Assembly: GCA_038380795.1 (NCBI GenBank)
Contig: CM076269.1
Coordinates: 4,712,001 to 4,776,000 of the forward strand
Direction: 5' to 3'
DNA length: 64,000 bases
From: Pyrocephalus nanus
Taxonomy: Eukaryota; Chordata; Aves; Passeriformes; Tyrannidae
Part shown: one piece after another, positions 20,401 through 31,987 of the stretch
How positions within the stretch are numbered: position 1 is the stretch's first letter
How the letters are laid out: each line of letters begins with the position of its first letter
Position numbers and translations under genes: made by a program
The notes under the pieces: generated by a model
Seen by the model: the letters and a program-made list of their open reading frames with translations, nothing else
What the model was told of the DNA's origin: nothing
Databases searched by the model: none

Positions 20401-21932
20401 TCACAGCTTTAACATCCAACGGGGTACTAAAAGTCTTAATTATGGAGTCATTCTGCATGGTTACAAAACCCACTGGACTACAAGAATTTGTGTTCTAAAT
20501 ATTCAGAAGTTAAATTTCTGGACTCTTGTGGATTTTTTTTTTTCTCCCTGAGATTTAATAGTCTAGTTGATGTGCTTTCTAAACAGAGGAAGAAGCCTGG
20601 TCTCTGTTCATTAGGGATCACCCTCACTGGTGGGTGATGGTGGTCCTGGAGACCTACAGAGGTGTGGTGTGGTTGTTACCTACTGGGTTTACAGCTACCA
20701 GATCTCTTTTTATGCTGAAAGCAAACTTGAAAAAACCATAACTTTCTCATGATAAAATGGCATAAGGAGTATATATTTCAGGATTCATGGGCTTTAGTGA
20801 GAGGAGGAGGAGGAGAAGAGTCAAATTTTGGTCAGGTGTAGACACAGGGTGATGGGAACTAGGCTGGGTGACGCAATCTCCAGGGCAAGCTGGTGCCCAG
20901 CAGCAGCTGTGTGGCTGCCCCAGCACAGACCCATGGAAACAGGACACAGAGACAACTTCAAAGCTGACTTACGCTTTGCTGAGCTGCCCACATCTGTTCC
21001 AGTAGCTGTTGCTGACTTTAATCACCGGGGAATGAGCCAACTGCTCTGTGAAGTCTGCATAGCAACAGGAAGCTGGTGGGAATAAAACAAAGAGCTTGAA
21101 ATAAGGATTTTTTTTTTTTTGATTTTTTTTTTTAATGTATTCTGAAGACTCAAAATGTAAGATTAATCTGGTTTGGACCACAATGTGGTAGAATCTTAGT
21201 GCTAACTAAGAGATGTGCTCAAGCTCTAACATTTTTGGGTTTGGCTTAGCTGTGTGCTTAGTGAGGTGCACTGTCACCAACAGTGCTTTGTCAAGATGTG
21301 CCTAAAGAGCCCCAAGAATTTTACCAGTGTTCTGCCAGATGTTAAATCCCAAGGGATACTCGCTTTGAAAACTATCAAACATTAAAAAAATAGTTGAAGA
21401 AATGTAATCAGTACTGTACTTTGCTCCCAATAGAAATTTGGTTTCAACCTTTCCCATTTCGTGTCTGCTACAATTTTTATACTTAATCACAATAAACCAG
21501 ATTAATCTTTGCTCTAAACAGTTTTAAGCAGATGGAGTTACAAGAAAGGCAAAATGCATCAGATCTTTAGAAGAAAATAAATTAAGTCAATGGAGTTTTG
21601 CAATTGACTTTGGTAAGACCCAGAATCTTACTCTTGGTTTGCATGCAGCAAAATGCCAGTGGAGGAAGCTTTTCAAATACAATACCTTCTGAATCTTATA
21701 TACTTTTGAGAAATTAGGGGGACTGCCAAAACAATTAGTGTGGATAAAGCTCTACTTTTTGACTGCATTTGGCAAAAATGAAACCTCTCTTACATTTGGA
21801 GTACAGGGTGCACTCCTGCATATTTGGCTCAGGACTTGGCTTCGGTTTTTGGGTGTCCCCTTCCAGACATCCGTGTTGTTGGCAGGTGGATGATGTTATG
21901 ACAGCAAAGAGGGTGACAGCAAACCTGAGCAT
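11231..21932 (-). CDS. RBP: Riboflavin-binding protein (egg/plasma vitamin B2 carrier), complete coding region
   Basis: Five coding exons (21794-21932, 20973-21072, 19733-19861, 15411-15522, 11231-11470) with GT-AG introns join in frame to 239 codons; chicken riboflavin-binding protein is 238. It is a secreted folate-receptor-family protein that binds riboflavin in plasma, yolk and egg white and delivers it to the oocyte. Residues 1-17 are a signal peptide (cleavage before Gln18). The mature part has 18 cysteines, as expected for nine disulfides. Tyr92 and Trp173, equivalent to Tyr75 and Trp156 that stack on the flavin ring in chicken, are present. Residues 202-217 form the acidic serine-rich segment that is phosphorylated and needed for yolk uptake. 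The first chicken N-glycosylation site is lost (Asp53 instead of Asn) and a new sequon appears at Asn105; Asn164-Gly-Thr is kept. In chicken the gene is oestrogen-induced in liver and oviduct. Confidence 0.95.
11471..15410 (-). other. RBP: Riboflavin-binding protein intron 4
   Basis: About 3.9 kb, with the donor GTAAGA next to exon 4 and the acceptor next to exon 5. It contains a perfect 11-base inverted repeat at 12023-12050 and short homopolymers (T run near 13911-13921, A run near 15343-15357). No exon or mobile element is recognised inside. Confidence 0.8.
12023..12050. repeat. Perfect 11-bp inverted repeat, 6-base loop
   Basis: The arms GCTTGAAGAAA and TTTCTTCAAGC surround the loop GTAAGT. 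It sits in riboflavin-binding protein intron 4. On the plus strand the loop with the preceding bases resembles a perfect 5' splice site, but that strand is antisense to the gene. Confidence 0.9.
15411..15522 (-). CDS. RBP: Riboflavin-binding protein coding exon 4
   Basis: 112 bases between acceptor CCATGCAG and donor GTAAGA. It encodes (W)YEACKDDSICVRNWLTDWE then WDGSGENHCKNKCIPYSE. It is hidden in open-frame lists because it is short, but matches the family residue for residue at the Cys and Trp positions. It ends in phase 0. Confidence 0.95.
15523..19732 (-). other. RBP: Riboflavin-binding protein intron 3
   Basis: About 4.2 kb with no further exon: the exon 3 to exon 4 join is in frame and matches the family without a gap. 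It contains a short (AT)n tract near 15920-15934 and a perfect 8-base inverted repeat at 19545-19563. No recognisable transposon was seen. Confidence 0.8.
19545..19563. repeat. Perfect 8-bp inverted repeat, 3-base loop
   Basis: CACTAAAC - TCA - GTTTAGTG, within intron 3 of the riboflavin-binding protein gene. It is short enough to be a chance structure. Confidence 0.8.
19733..19861 (-). CDS. RBP: Riboflavin-binding protein coding exon 3
   Basis: 129 bases between acceptor CCACCACAG and donor GTAGGT. It encodes CEDFTKKIECFYRCSPHAAR then WIHPNDTAAIQAVPLCQSFC and DDW (Trp split over the intron). It contains the flavin-stacking Tyr92 and a new NDT sequon at 105-107. Confidence 0.95.
19862..20972 (-). 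other. RBP: Riboflavin-binding protein intron 2
   Basis: 1111 bases, GT-AG. I see no repeat family or RNA gene in it. Confidence 0.8.
20973..21072 (-). CDS. RBP: Riboflavin-binding protein coding exon 2
   Basis: 100 bases between acceptor TTCCCACCAG and donor GTAAGT. It encodes SSCCYADFTEQLAHSPVIKV then SNSYWNRCGQLSK. As I recall, the chicken rd (riboflavinuria) mutation skips a 100-base exon, which fits this exon's size. The Asn of the family's NFT sequon is Asp here. Confidence 0.95.
21073..21793 (-). other. RBP: Riboflavin-binding protein intron 1
   Basis: 721 bases, GT-AG, with poly-T tracts (plus strand) at about 21109-21120 and 21123-21133 close to the exon 2 acceptor, that is A-rich on the coding strand. 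Nothing else is recognised. Confidence 0.8.
21794..21932 (-). CDS. RBP: Riboflavin-binding protein coding exon 1 (signal peptide and N-terminus)
   Basis: 139 bases: 46 codons plus one base, ending before donor GTAAGA (21793 downward). It encodes the hydrophobic leader MLRFAVTLFAVITSSTC, then QQHGCLEGDT and the Pro-rich start of the mature chain. The ATG at 21932 matches the known chicken start. Confidence 0.95.
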
Positions 21933-21947
21933 TGTCCACTTCTTTTT

Positions 21948-21977
21948 CCTGTATGGAGAGAAGTCTTTGTTTATATT
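21948..21977 (-). promoter_or_regulatory. RBP: Candidate TATA element and upstream region of the riboflavin-binding protein gene
   Basis: On the coding strand AATATAAA lies at 21977-21970, 38 bases before the ATG. This would give a very short leader if it is the TATA box. Alternatively CTCCATACAG|GAAAAAG (AG at 21950-21949) could be an acceptor for an upstream non-coding exon. The sequence does not decide between them. A single AGGTCA half-site lies at 22187-22192, but no full oestrogen-response palindrome was seen. Confidence 0.4.
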
Positions 21978-21999
21978 CTTCTTTTTTTTTTTTTCCTAG

Positions 22000-24900
22000 G
22001 AGAAGCCATAAGATTAAGAAGAAAGATTGCTTTAAAAAAACTACATATATAATCAAGTTAAATTTGTTCAGCAAAGATGCACACAAATATTAAGACACAC
22101 ATTAAGACACACATTCTCCCTCTTTGCTTATAACTGAACATTTACACTTTTGCTACCTAATTCTGGGGTTTGGTGGCAAGTGGTAAAGGTCATCCATAGT
22201 TCAGGCTATTTATGAAGACTTGTTATAATTTGTTTAAGAAAATAATTTTAAATTTCTTACACTGACCTGAATTATCTTTGAACTCTTCCAAGAGACGTTT
22301 CTCTGCTTCACTAGATTTGACAAAAATATTGATTAGTTCTAAAATTTTCAGAGTTGTTTTGCACACTTGGAAATTACACATTAAATACAACTGCAGGTGA
22401 GCTAGTAGTGGTCAGCACCTGAGCTGGATAAATTACACTGAGTACCTGCCTTTGTTGAAGATATGCTAATTTATATTTAAGAATCTGATCCATTATTTTC
22501 TGCCTCTTTTGTAGAGTTTGGTCAAAAAGGCAAGATAAAAACATTTGGTCTCTATGGATAAAATTTCTCTAAACACAGACTATATATTAACGAGCTATAC
22601 AGATAAATCTAGAACCTGTTACATAAATCAATGCAAAATTCTTCATACATGTTATTAATTTAACCCTTCATTCTTTAGTCAAATATTTCTGCTACCTTTT
22701 TGGAATAACTTTTCCTGAATAAGGACTGCCATTCCTCTATGTACTTACACTTTTCAGGTAGAAAGAACACAGCAGCAGAAGAAAACTGTCTCTTCAATCT
22801 CTCAGTAGTTTCTCACCTCTTCTATTGTCTTCCCAGCTGATACTTCTCCCTGGAACAGGAACACAGTAAATTGCTTTTCTCATTTTCCACTTTATATACA
22901 CACACCATCTGGCATCAGTGCTCCAGAATTTGTTTGCCCTGGAAGAGTTCCTTGACCCTTTGGAATGCTAACACAGATTTATCTCAAGAGCAGATGCAAT
23001 GACCAGCACATAATGCCCTTTTATTGCTTGCAAACATCGACATGACAAAGAGGAAAGTACAAATGTGAGTTAGAATTAGAAAAACAACAGCTCTCCTATA
23101 ATCAAAATGCCACTAACCCCCTTGCCTGATTTGTCAATGATTCCCTGCATTATTAATTATTAGATTAATTTCCACAACAGTTTCGTGGGGCTCTTGTCAC
23201 TGATTCAGGCTTCACTGAACTCGAGACATTAAATGCTTCTCATTTCAGCCTGGCTGGCTGAACTTTTCCTATAGGTGTGATGCCTTGCCTCGTTACACAG
23301 GAATTTTACTGCATCCCCTGGAAGATAGTCCAGGTCTCCTGATTCCCAGGTCTTTGCTCTTTCTTCACAACATCCTTTCATAACCTGCTCCTGTTTACTC
23401 TGCTTGCTCTACCTGCCTCGTTATGTACTTCACAGCCACTGTCACAAGCACTGCAATTGTATGGCTTGTTGTGGTTCTTGGTGGGATTTCACTGGGAGAT
23501 TTGCTTTCTGCAAAGAGGATTTGCATCTAAGCATAAATCACTGTATAAGGTAGACGTGGTGATGACAAACAGTTGCACTTTCACAGACTGTCTTGTTGAG
23601 TGCTGTAAGAGCAGCACCACTCAGTACCTTGTGATTATTTAGATGCATAAGGAAAGCAGCATCTGTTGGTTTTGTGTTTTGAACAGAGCACTGGTTTGTC
23701 AGGTAATACTCTGGGCCATTATTTACTAACCTTTTTTTCTTGAAAATACAAACATTGGCACAACGGAAGTGTGGTAGGATTCTCATTGAGCAGAACCACT
23801 GAGCATGATAATAAAACAACCTTTATAAGCTATAAGCACTGATTTCTATCCTAGTTCTAGGAAATGCCTCAAGGACAACGTCTTGCTGGCCCAAAAAGAG
23901 CCTTTTCCAGATCAGTGGAAACTGAGCGATATTTATGTTCCAGAATGAATTTAATTAGGACAAGTTTAAAGAACGAATTTAATTAAGGCAAGTCCAAAAA
24001 GGCATAAAGTAACTAAGGGAGAAATTGAAGTAAATCTAACAGCTTATTACCCACAACTTCACCTCATGGGGCTCGATCCAGTGTTGGCTGCAATTCATGA
24101 GTTCCTTGCTGCTTTGTCATGCTCAGCTCTTGGGTCTGTGTATTCACACAAAATAAAGTCCACCATATAACGTGAACATTCACTTTCCACACTGGGCAGG
24201 GTGGAGGGGCTGGCCAGGCTGGTGAGAAGCACAGAAGCAGTCCATGCTCTGGGCAGCACTGCCCCAGTCTGAGGAAAACCCGTGGACACGGGTAGGGTGT
24301 AACCGTGCCAGGGGGGTTCTTGCAGTGCCTCTGCTCGCTGAATTGGCAGACGAGTGATATTGAGCTATAGGAAACTGGGATCCCTTTCAGCCTTTGAGTA
24401 GGAGCCAAATGGGACCACTTGCTGGGAGATTAGGCAGAGTTTCGAGCAGCAGGAAGGAAAATTGTCATATGTTTGTGATTTCCCAGACTTGGCTCTGGTG
24501 AGCGATGCATGTAAGGAGGCTCAGGCTAAGGAGCTTTTAGCAATCTTAGCTGCACATCTTCACGTCCTGAGAAGGGAATCTCGATTCTTTATTCTTAAAG
24601 TATTCTCTGCTACTTATTTTGTGTGATGTCTTATACTGGGAAATTTGTTCAAGGAAGTTTCTTACCCCTTCTTATACTTGAATGGGTCATTTATCTTTAG
24701 TTGTTAAAATTGAACTTCTTTCCAAGCACTCAGTGATATTCCTGTGCTTTTAAGACTTCTATTGCCATTTAATTTTAACTTTAACCAGCACCCTGTAAAT
24801 TCTATTCATCTTTTCAAGAGCTAAAGCATCCTGATGTTAAGGTATCACCGCAGACAGCAATTCAGGCACCACAACAATAAATTATCATCTGCTGATCTAA

Positions 24901-27900
24901 TTGATACTGGCCAGTGATGGTAGTAAAAGCGTGCATCTGTTCCAAAACCACAAACACTGCTGTGCTGGGTCTCAAGAGCCATCTACCTGAGCAACTTCCT
25001 TCTAGCACGAGCCATTAGCAGAAAACAAGGGAGAGATGTTTGGAGAATGAGGCCAGTAGCTAACTTCCCAGCTTCTGGCAATCAGTCGAGTAACTGTGTC
25101 AACTGACATCCCCTAACTCAACAGAGCGATTCCTCTTTTGTGAGTCACATCTCTTTAATGACTGCAGGAAGCTTTCAGGCTTTTGCGTTCTGGGTAAATC
25201 TGAAAAGCCGATGTGGTTAAGGGAAAAATTGTTTGCGCTTCCAACCAGTGACAATTGCCAGATCCATTTCCCTTCTTGGCATCCTGAGAGCGTAACAGTG
25301 TGACTGGAGGGGGACTGGGTTTCAGGAGTGTAAATGAGAGCATTTGGCCTGTTACAGCTTTATTAGAGACGGCAATGTGTGCTAATGAAATTAATCTGTT
25401 GGTTCCTCGTGTCTCAGCGTGAGCCTGCGTGCTCAGAGCTTGGAAGTGTTTTCTTGTTAACTGTAACAAGAAATGTAATTAGCAGCATAGCTTGCTATCT
25501 AATTTAGCCAAGCTCCTTTGCAGAACTGCTTTTAAAGTTGCAACAAGGGCACGTTATTTGGTGATTGGTTAAGTATATAACCTTGGCTTTCAGTATTTTA
25601 GACTTCAGAACTAAGAGTTCATCTTCACAAGTCCTGGTTGAATGTGTCGTGTCACAAGTCAAGCTGAATGCCAAGGGAGACACTCCAGATGGACTCAGTC
25701 TGGCACTCCTGACTCTGGAAAAAAACAGCTGAGGTAAAATCTTAATGCTACTGAATTTGAGGTGTGATTTTTTTTTTTTCTGTTCACTGCAGTTGGGGCT
25801 GGGATTTCTCCTTTTATTTTCTCGGTGTAAGGAATACTTCTCGGAACAAAGTCAGTCTTACTTGCTTTATTTGAGTACACAAATGTTGCTGAGCTAGTTC
25901 TCCACCAGGGCACAGGAATGACAAAAGCACCAGTAATTTTATACAACCAAGAGAGTGAGTCAGTGGGGGGAAAAAAAAGCAGACAGTTTTATGAGTAGTA
26001 GGTTTAAAAAAAAAATCACAACCCAAACAACAAAATTAGAATTGTAAAAGTGTCATTTTAAGCCCCACGTTAGGTTTTTCAAAATTAAAGGGGACAAAAA
26101 CCTGCTTATTTCAGCTTATTGCTGAGTTGAAAGCACCTCTTGAAAGCATAACAGAACTCTCTTCCTTTGCCCTACTCTTTCATTTGCCTTTCACAATCTG
26201 CTGGTCTGTTACTGGGAGGTTCCTCGAACCACTAACAATTACTGTTAGATTTTCTACAAAGCAGGGGCTTTGGTTTGGGTAGCTGCTCACTGTGTTGTGT
26301 GATGGGGGCTCTCACAAGCCACAGAGAAAATCTGGGTCCTATTTTACCTATACTCCAGAAATAACCAACTGCAATTGTGTTTCTTATTCAGGCTATTAAT
26401 ATTTAAATGAATTTTCTGCAATCACTTCTGAATTACGAATTTCTTCTTAGGGGATTATAAATACTAATATTTTTTAATTTAAACTTTTATTATGGATAAT
26501 TATTATTTCTATAGAGATGATGCCACGTGTAGAGTTGTGATGGAGCGTTTTAAAGTACCTGGTGCCAATACTGGATTCAGGATGGCCACATCCCACAGCC
26601 CCCTTTACTGCCCTGATTCTGCTCTGCCCCTTTCCCTCCACTGCCCTGGCACAACCTACAACAGGGTGTTGTTGCACCCAACCCGCTGGGGAAGCTGATC
26701 CAGCCAAAAGAATTCCTGCACTACCCCCTGTCCCCAGATTTTCTGGCCAAATTAATTGCCCCATTCAGTTTAAAACACAGCTGTACAAAGTTTGTGTTGC
26801 TGGGAGGCAGAGGGTGGTGTGTCCCAGTGAGAGAGACAAACAGGGGAGGGTAGGACTGGCAGTACTTTCAGTCAGAACTGCCAACCTCTGAGCCCAATTG
26901 TGTGTTAACATTCTGTGTTGTTTTTTTTTTTTTTTAATTGTTCTGTTGAACACCTTGTATTCAAAACGAAGAGCTGACAGGTCTATAGAGAAAACAAATA
27001 ATGCAAGCACAAGGTAACACTGAGATCACACTGGTCAACATATTAAAAGGCAGTGACTGGAAACCACCAGGTGAGTCATCGCCGAGCTTTTCCTGTTAGG
27101 ATCACTGCAGGGATGAATGTTAAGGAGGACACAGCTGAGGTCCACGTTGTGTCTCTGACGAGTGACTCCCCTACATGCCTTATTGGTTCTAGATAGTTTG
27201 ACTCACTGTCCTGTGATGAACCTGTGGTTAGAAAATTGTCCACAACACTCATGAAACAGGTATTTTTTTACCCAGTACCTTTGTTTACATTGTCATCTCT
27301 CTCTCTTCATCCCTCAGATGGCTCTGCTCCCTGTTGTGTCAAATGAGGATTGTTTTCACTTCCAGATCCCTTCTCAGTTTATCTGTGCTCTCTCTGTCTG
27401 TTCTCTAGCAATACAGACACATTAAGTCTCTTCAGGTGTCCTGGTGCCAGCCTCCACCTCACACCTGTTGGATTTCCATGGCTTGCTGTCTTATATTTGT
27501 CATCCATTTGGGAGGTGTTTCCGTAAGTAAGAGTAGAACTATGTGTAATCCTGCCCTGGGCCCTTCTTAAAACTCACTTTTGTTTGGGTGACAAAGAGAG
27601 GGTGACAACAGTTAGGATCTGATGCAACTCCTGCTGGCCAATATCTTTACCTTCTCCACGTGCTTCTCTTTTTGGACCTTTCAGAAATACACACAAATAA
27701 ACACATTTCTGTGCATATGTAACTTCTCCTCTGTTAACACCCGGGGGTAACAGCCCTACTGTGGCAATTGCTGTACAAACCAACCCAAGCTGACAATGAA
27801 AGCAGCACATTCACTGGTCTCTACTCTATTTAAAACTAGAATGTGTTTGATGAGCTTTTCTTGCTAAGGAGTGCTGTTAAGCACTATTGCACTAAGCTCC

Positions 27901-30900
27901 CCCTAAATCTCACAGCCCTACTTTTAACTTCTGTTATATATTTATTTGCATATGTATATCTTCTACTTCCTTGCCAGATGCAAATATGATACCAAAACCA
28001 AGGTTAGAGCAGTGCAAAGCTGGCACTTTGACATACTGCATCACTGGGAACAAGGATATATGTCCTTCATGGTATATGAAGAAGGAAAAGAACTATTGGA
28101 AAGCAAATCATACCCACTAATTGCCACCCAAACATCAGTTAGTTTACTTCGTTATTCTGTCCCTAAGACTGACTAATAGTGGTGGTTTCCAGTGAAGATG
28201 CACTGGAATAATATTTGGTATAATACACCTATATGAAAAAACCTGCTTGCAAGAAATTTCTTTCTAATCCTCAATTCCCTAATGTTTAGCTTGTGCCTTG
28301 AAACATGACTGTTTATAACCTTCCTGTAAAGAAATCCTCATGTAACCATAAGTATTTTTATTAATTACACAAATGTCTAATGCAGACCTCCTCAAAGAGC
28401 AGACCTCACTAAACCCAGATCATGAGTAAATTTTGCCTAGATTGTGTCAGGGTCCTGGACTTACTGCTATTCTCTAGTTGTGTCACGCCGCTTGTTTTTT
28501 ACCTGTGAATCTTGAAAAAAGAATGCTGTCACGGGGTGTGTGTGTGGGGGGAAGTTAGTCAGGGAAACATCCAGGAGTCAGGGCGCTGACGAGCAGCCTG
28601 TGTAATTACTTGTCATTACTGCCACTCTACGCAGGCACAGCACAACGTGCCGCGCTGCCTTCCTGCCTGACTGCACAGTGCCAACTGCCACACATCAGTA
28701 TTCCAGCCCCAAATTTGTCTGTGAATGCCCTCAGAACTGGGCCACTGACAGAAGGTGTGTGACAGGTTCACGCGTGGAACAACCAGAGCCGTTTCCTCTG
28801 TCTCGCACAGAGCAGAAATACCGAGGGTGAAGGTCGTGGGCACGGCGTGAGCGGAGTGACAAATGACAAGTGGTGATGATGTACTCGTTTAGTGGCATTA
28901 AGGATGCGGTTTTGCCTTGGAAACGGTGGGAACAGGTGATCAGCTGGGTTTTGTGTGGCACCAGTTTTGCCAAATGCTCAAATTTAACAGGAATTCAAAT
29001 GATTCAGTGAAATACTTAATTTTTAAGAGGAAATTGTCTTGCTCAGCAGCCTCCTAATGACTTTTACTATTTAGCATTTTCTATCCTGTTTGGAATAAAG
29101 AGGTTTTAACCTCACAGCTTCAGGCTGCATATCTCTGTTCCAGCTCTAGGAATTATTGCTGTAGCTGTGTGCTCAGCAGTCATAAAAACGTTGCAGATGA
29201 ATTTATGTCTTTTCAGAAAACATTATGGGATAAGCTGGACTAGACTCTGTGTTCTGCCTTACCAAAGTCTCTTTAAACCAGCTAGAGAAAAATGGAACTT
29301 TTCCTGATAGCATAATTCCTTTTGAATCAGAAGGGCATGCTGAGATGTTCTTTTTATGGAGAAAATGGAAGGTGGAAGCTGGGGAGGGAAATATCTGGAA
29401 CTGCAAAGAGAAACTGCAATAATTATCAGCACATGAGCTACCCAGGCTCTCTGCAGTCCCCTGCTCTGTGTTGGTCAGTCTGGATAACACAATAATTATA
29501 AGAACCATCCCCTTTATAAACCTTTATTAATTTCTCCTCTGTCTTTTTTGGATGTGACAGAATATTTGTGGAGACAAACACCATGAGCATTGGCGTGGCA
29601 TCACACCACGCTCTGCCTGGTTCATCTGTGCCCCTTTTCCCTGCCAAGCCTTTCATGATTCGTTCACTTTTATTTAAAGCTGGAAAAAATAATAATAAAA
29701 AAGAAGTTCAGAAAACTAGCTCATATGGAAAAGAAAAATCAGGTCACTCAGGCTGGTCTGCAGATTCAGGTCATACTCAGTGACGAGTTTGAATGGAAAA
29801 ACTAAGGAGAATCAGTAAAATGAGTATTTTTCCTATTCCGTCAACATGAAACCTCACTGTTCTTTGGTTTCAAAAATATCGGAAAGACATTTTGAGTCCA
29901 AAATACTGAACAGGGATTAAACAGAGAAGGAAACATGCCAGAAGCAAACCAAATGCAATCTTTTCCCAAGTAAAACGTCCTCTTAACCCTCAAATGGCTT
30001 TTTGGTTTGGAGAGATGAAAGAGATTTTTCAAGTTTGTGATTAAAATACGGAACCAGAAGGCAATTATTTGCAGTTCTGTCTAAAACGAACGACTGAAGA
30101 TTTGTTTTTAATATGTTTAATACTTTAGACAGGTAATGCTATTCAAATCCCCATTGTGACTTTTCCTCCCTTCTCCCTGCATGAATTCCTTGCTGGCACA
30201 GGAAGAGCACAGGTGTGAGCCAGTGCAGGGTGTCCCACAGGCCAGAACCAACGAACGACTAATTGGCATCTGTGTTGCAACAGGGCAAAGATCCAGCCAA
30301 ATTATGATGAGGCACTGTGCCATCCTAATAGGCTCCCATTAACGAGGATGCCAAGATTCCATAAATTTGCATTATTTACATTTAGTTAGAGCAGGATTCC
30401 CAGCTGGGAAGTTCCACGTGGTTGTCCATCCCTATCATATACAATTATGAGGGGAAAAGAGCTCTGTGACTAATCCAGCATCCTGAAATAGTTTTGAGCA
30501 AGCATTTAAATATTCTTAATAGTTACTTAATAATGCTCCTACTCTTCTACCTCAATAAATCGTTGGGAAGTGTATTTTTGTTGTCTGTCTCTGTACAAAA
30601 TTAATAAAAAATTTATACATCAGATTTCCTGGTTGAAGATGCATAAGCCTTTTCAGCATTTTTAAAAGGGAGAAGTTGTTTTTTCTGCAGTAGCAGCAAG
30701 GTTCCTGGCTATGTAATGGTGAAAAAAAAAAAAAAAAAAGGCAACTTTGAAGTTGCTTTTGTGAAAAATGAATGCAGAAACTGGTAACTTAAACCCTCAG
30801 GAAATAATTTGCGAAGACAAAAATGCCGAGAGGGTGTGAATTACTGAGATGAAACACAAGATGATGATATATGCTGTGATTACTCCTCAAGGTAATGAAT

Positions 30901-31264
30901 CTCTGAAGGTTTGTCTTTTCTGCTGAGGAGATGGTGAAGCACATCTCACTCTGCCCCAGAAATAAGTGTGCTGTGGAGGTTGGTGGTACAGCTCGGGAAT
31001 GTTTCCCTGCAGCTCCTGAGGTGGGATGGGGGCTGCCCTGGGATGCTCCAGTCACCTGAGCACCTGAGCAGGGCCAGGGACTTGGATCCCTCTGCATCCT
31101 GCTGGAGGAACAGTGTGGCATTTTCCCAATGCTACCGACTACAGGTGGCACCACCGGGAAGGTTCTGTGCCCACCTGATGTTCTCGGGGGCAATTAAGAA
31201 TTTATTGTCAGGGAAGCCGAATGCTGCTGGACACCTGAGCTGATCCTGGATCATGATGATGGGG
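22000..31264. other. Intergenic DNA between the riboflavin-binding protein gene and MAST2
   Basis: About 9 kb between two divergent 5' ends. No coding exon is recognised. There is a direct ATTAAGACACAC duplication near 22090-22112, a promoter-like cluster at 25555-25600, an 18-base A run at 30722-30739 and otherwise unremarkable A/T-rich DNA. The open frames are short and without family resemblance. Regulatory elements for either gene may lie here but cannot be identified from one sequence. Confidence 0.55.
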
Positions 31265-31491
31265 GCAGCACCATGCACAGAAAGGTCCACTGGAACACGA
31301 GGAGGAACTTGGATGTGCAGGCACACTGGAACAGGCTGCCCAGAGAGGGTGTGGAATCCCTCGGTGGACATATTCCAGAACCGTCCGGACGCGATCCTGT
31401 GCCCTGTGCTCTGGGACGACCCTGCTGGAGCAGCGAGGTGGGACCAGGTGACCCCACTGCGGTGCCTTCCAACCCGAGACATTCTGTGATT
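31265..31491 (+). mobile_element. CR1 LINE 3' end
   Basis: It contains CACTGGAACAGGCTGCCCAG, AGAGGGTGTGGAATCCCTC and CCTGCTGGAGCAG, followed by GGTGCCTTCCAACCCGAGACATTCTGTGATTC. This is the standard CR1 3' untranslated region and terminal repeat. It is fairly GC-rich, and the open frame through it is fortuitous. Confidence 0.9.
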
Positions 31492-31665
31492 CAGAGTCAC
31501 AGAATGGCAGAAATCACCGAATGGGTCAGGATGGAAGGCACCTCAGTTCCCCCCACCCAAGCAGAATCGTTCCAGAGGACGTGGCACGGCATTCCGTCCA
31601 GACGGTTCTGGAACATCTCCACTGAGGGAGACAGAGCGGATTCTGTGGGGCACGAACGCCGCCGT
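31492..31665 (-). mobile_element. CR1 LINE 3' end in opposite orientation
   Basis: It starts AGTCACAGAATGGCAGAAATC and continues GGGTCAGGATGGAAGGCACC, then GTCCAGACGGTTCTGGAACATCTCCACTGAGG. Read backwards this is a CR1 3' end, so its tail abuts the tail of the previous copy. The limit on the right is approximate because the CpG island begins there. Confidence 0.8.
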
Positions 31666-31987
31666 CACGCCGGGGTGACATCCCCGCACGGTTCAATCCT
31701 TAACACGCGCCTCGCAGCCTCCTCCTGCGAGGCAGCTCTGGCATGGGCGCATATCCCCTGCCGCCCGGGCAGCCCGTGACCGGCGGGGTGTCCCCGAGTT
31801 GTCCTCTACTCTGCCCTGGGTGCCTCCACGTCCCCCTCCTGCCCCTCAGCGCCCCCGCCGCCCTCTCTCCCTCCCTCCCTCAGCGCCCCTCAAGTCTCGC
31901 TCCTCCTCCCGCCGCTCTCGCGATAGCCGGCGGCGCGCGGGGCGGGGCCGCGCTCGCTGACAGGCGGCGGGAGCGGGAGCGCGCGGC

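Noticed and set aside
25155..25469. 104-residue minus-strand ORF
   Set aside because: No recognisable domain or splice-joined partner; length is within chance for this much sequence.
31273..31779. 168-residue plus-strand ORF
   Set aside because: It runs through two opposite CR1 3' ends and into the CpG island; no protein family fits.
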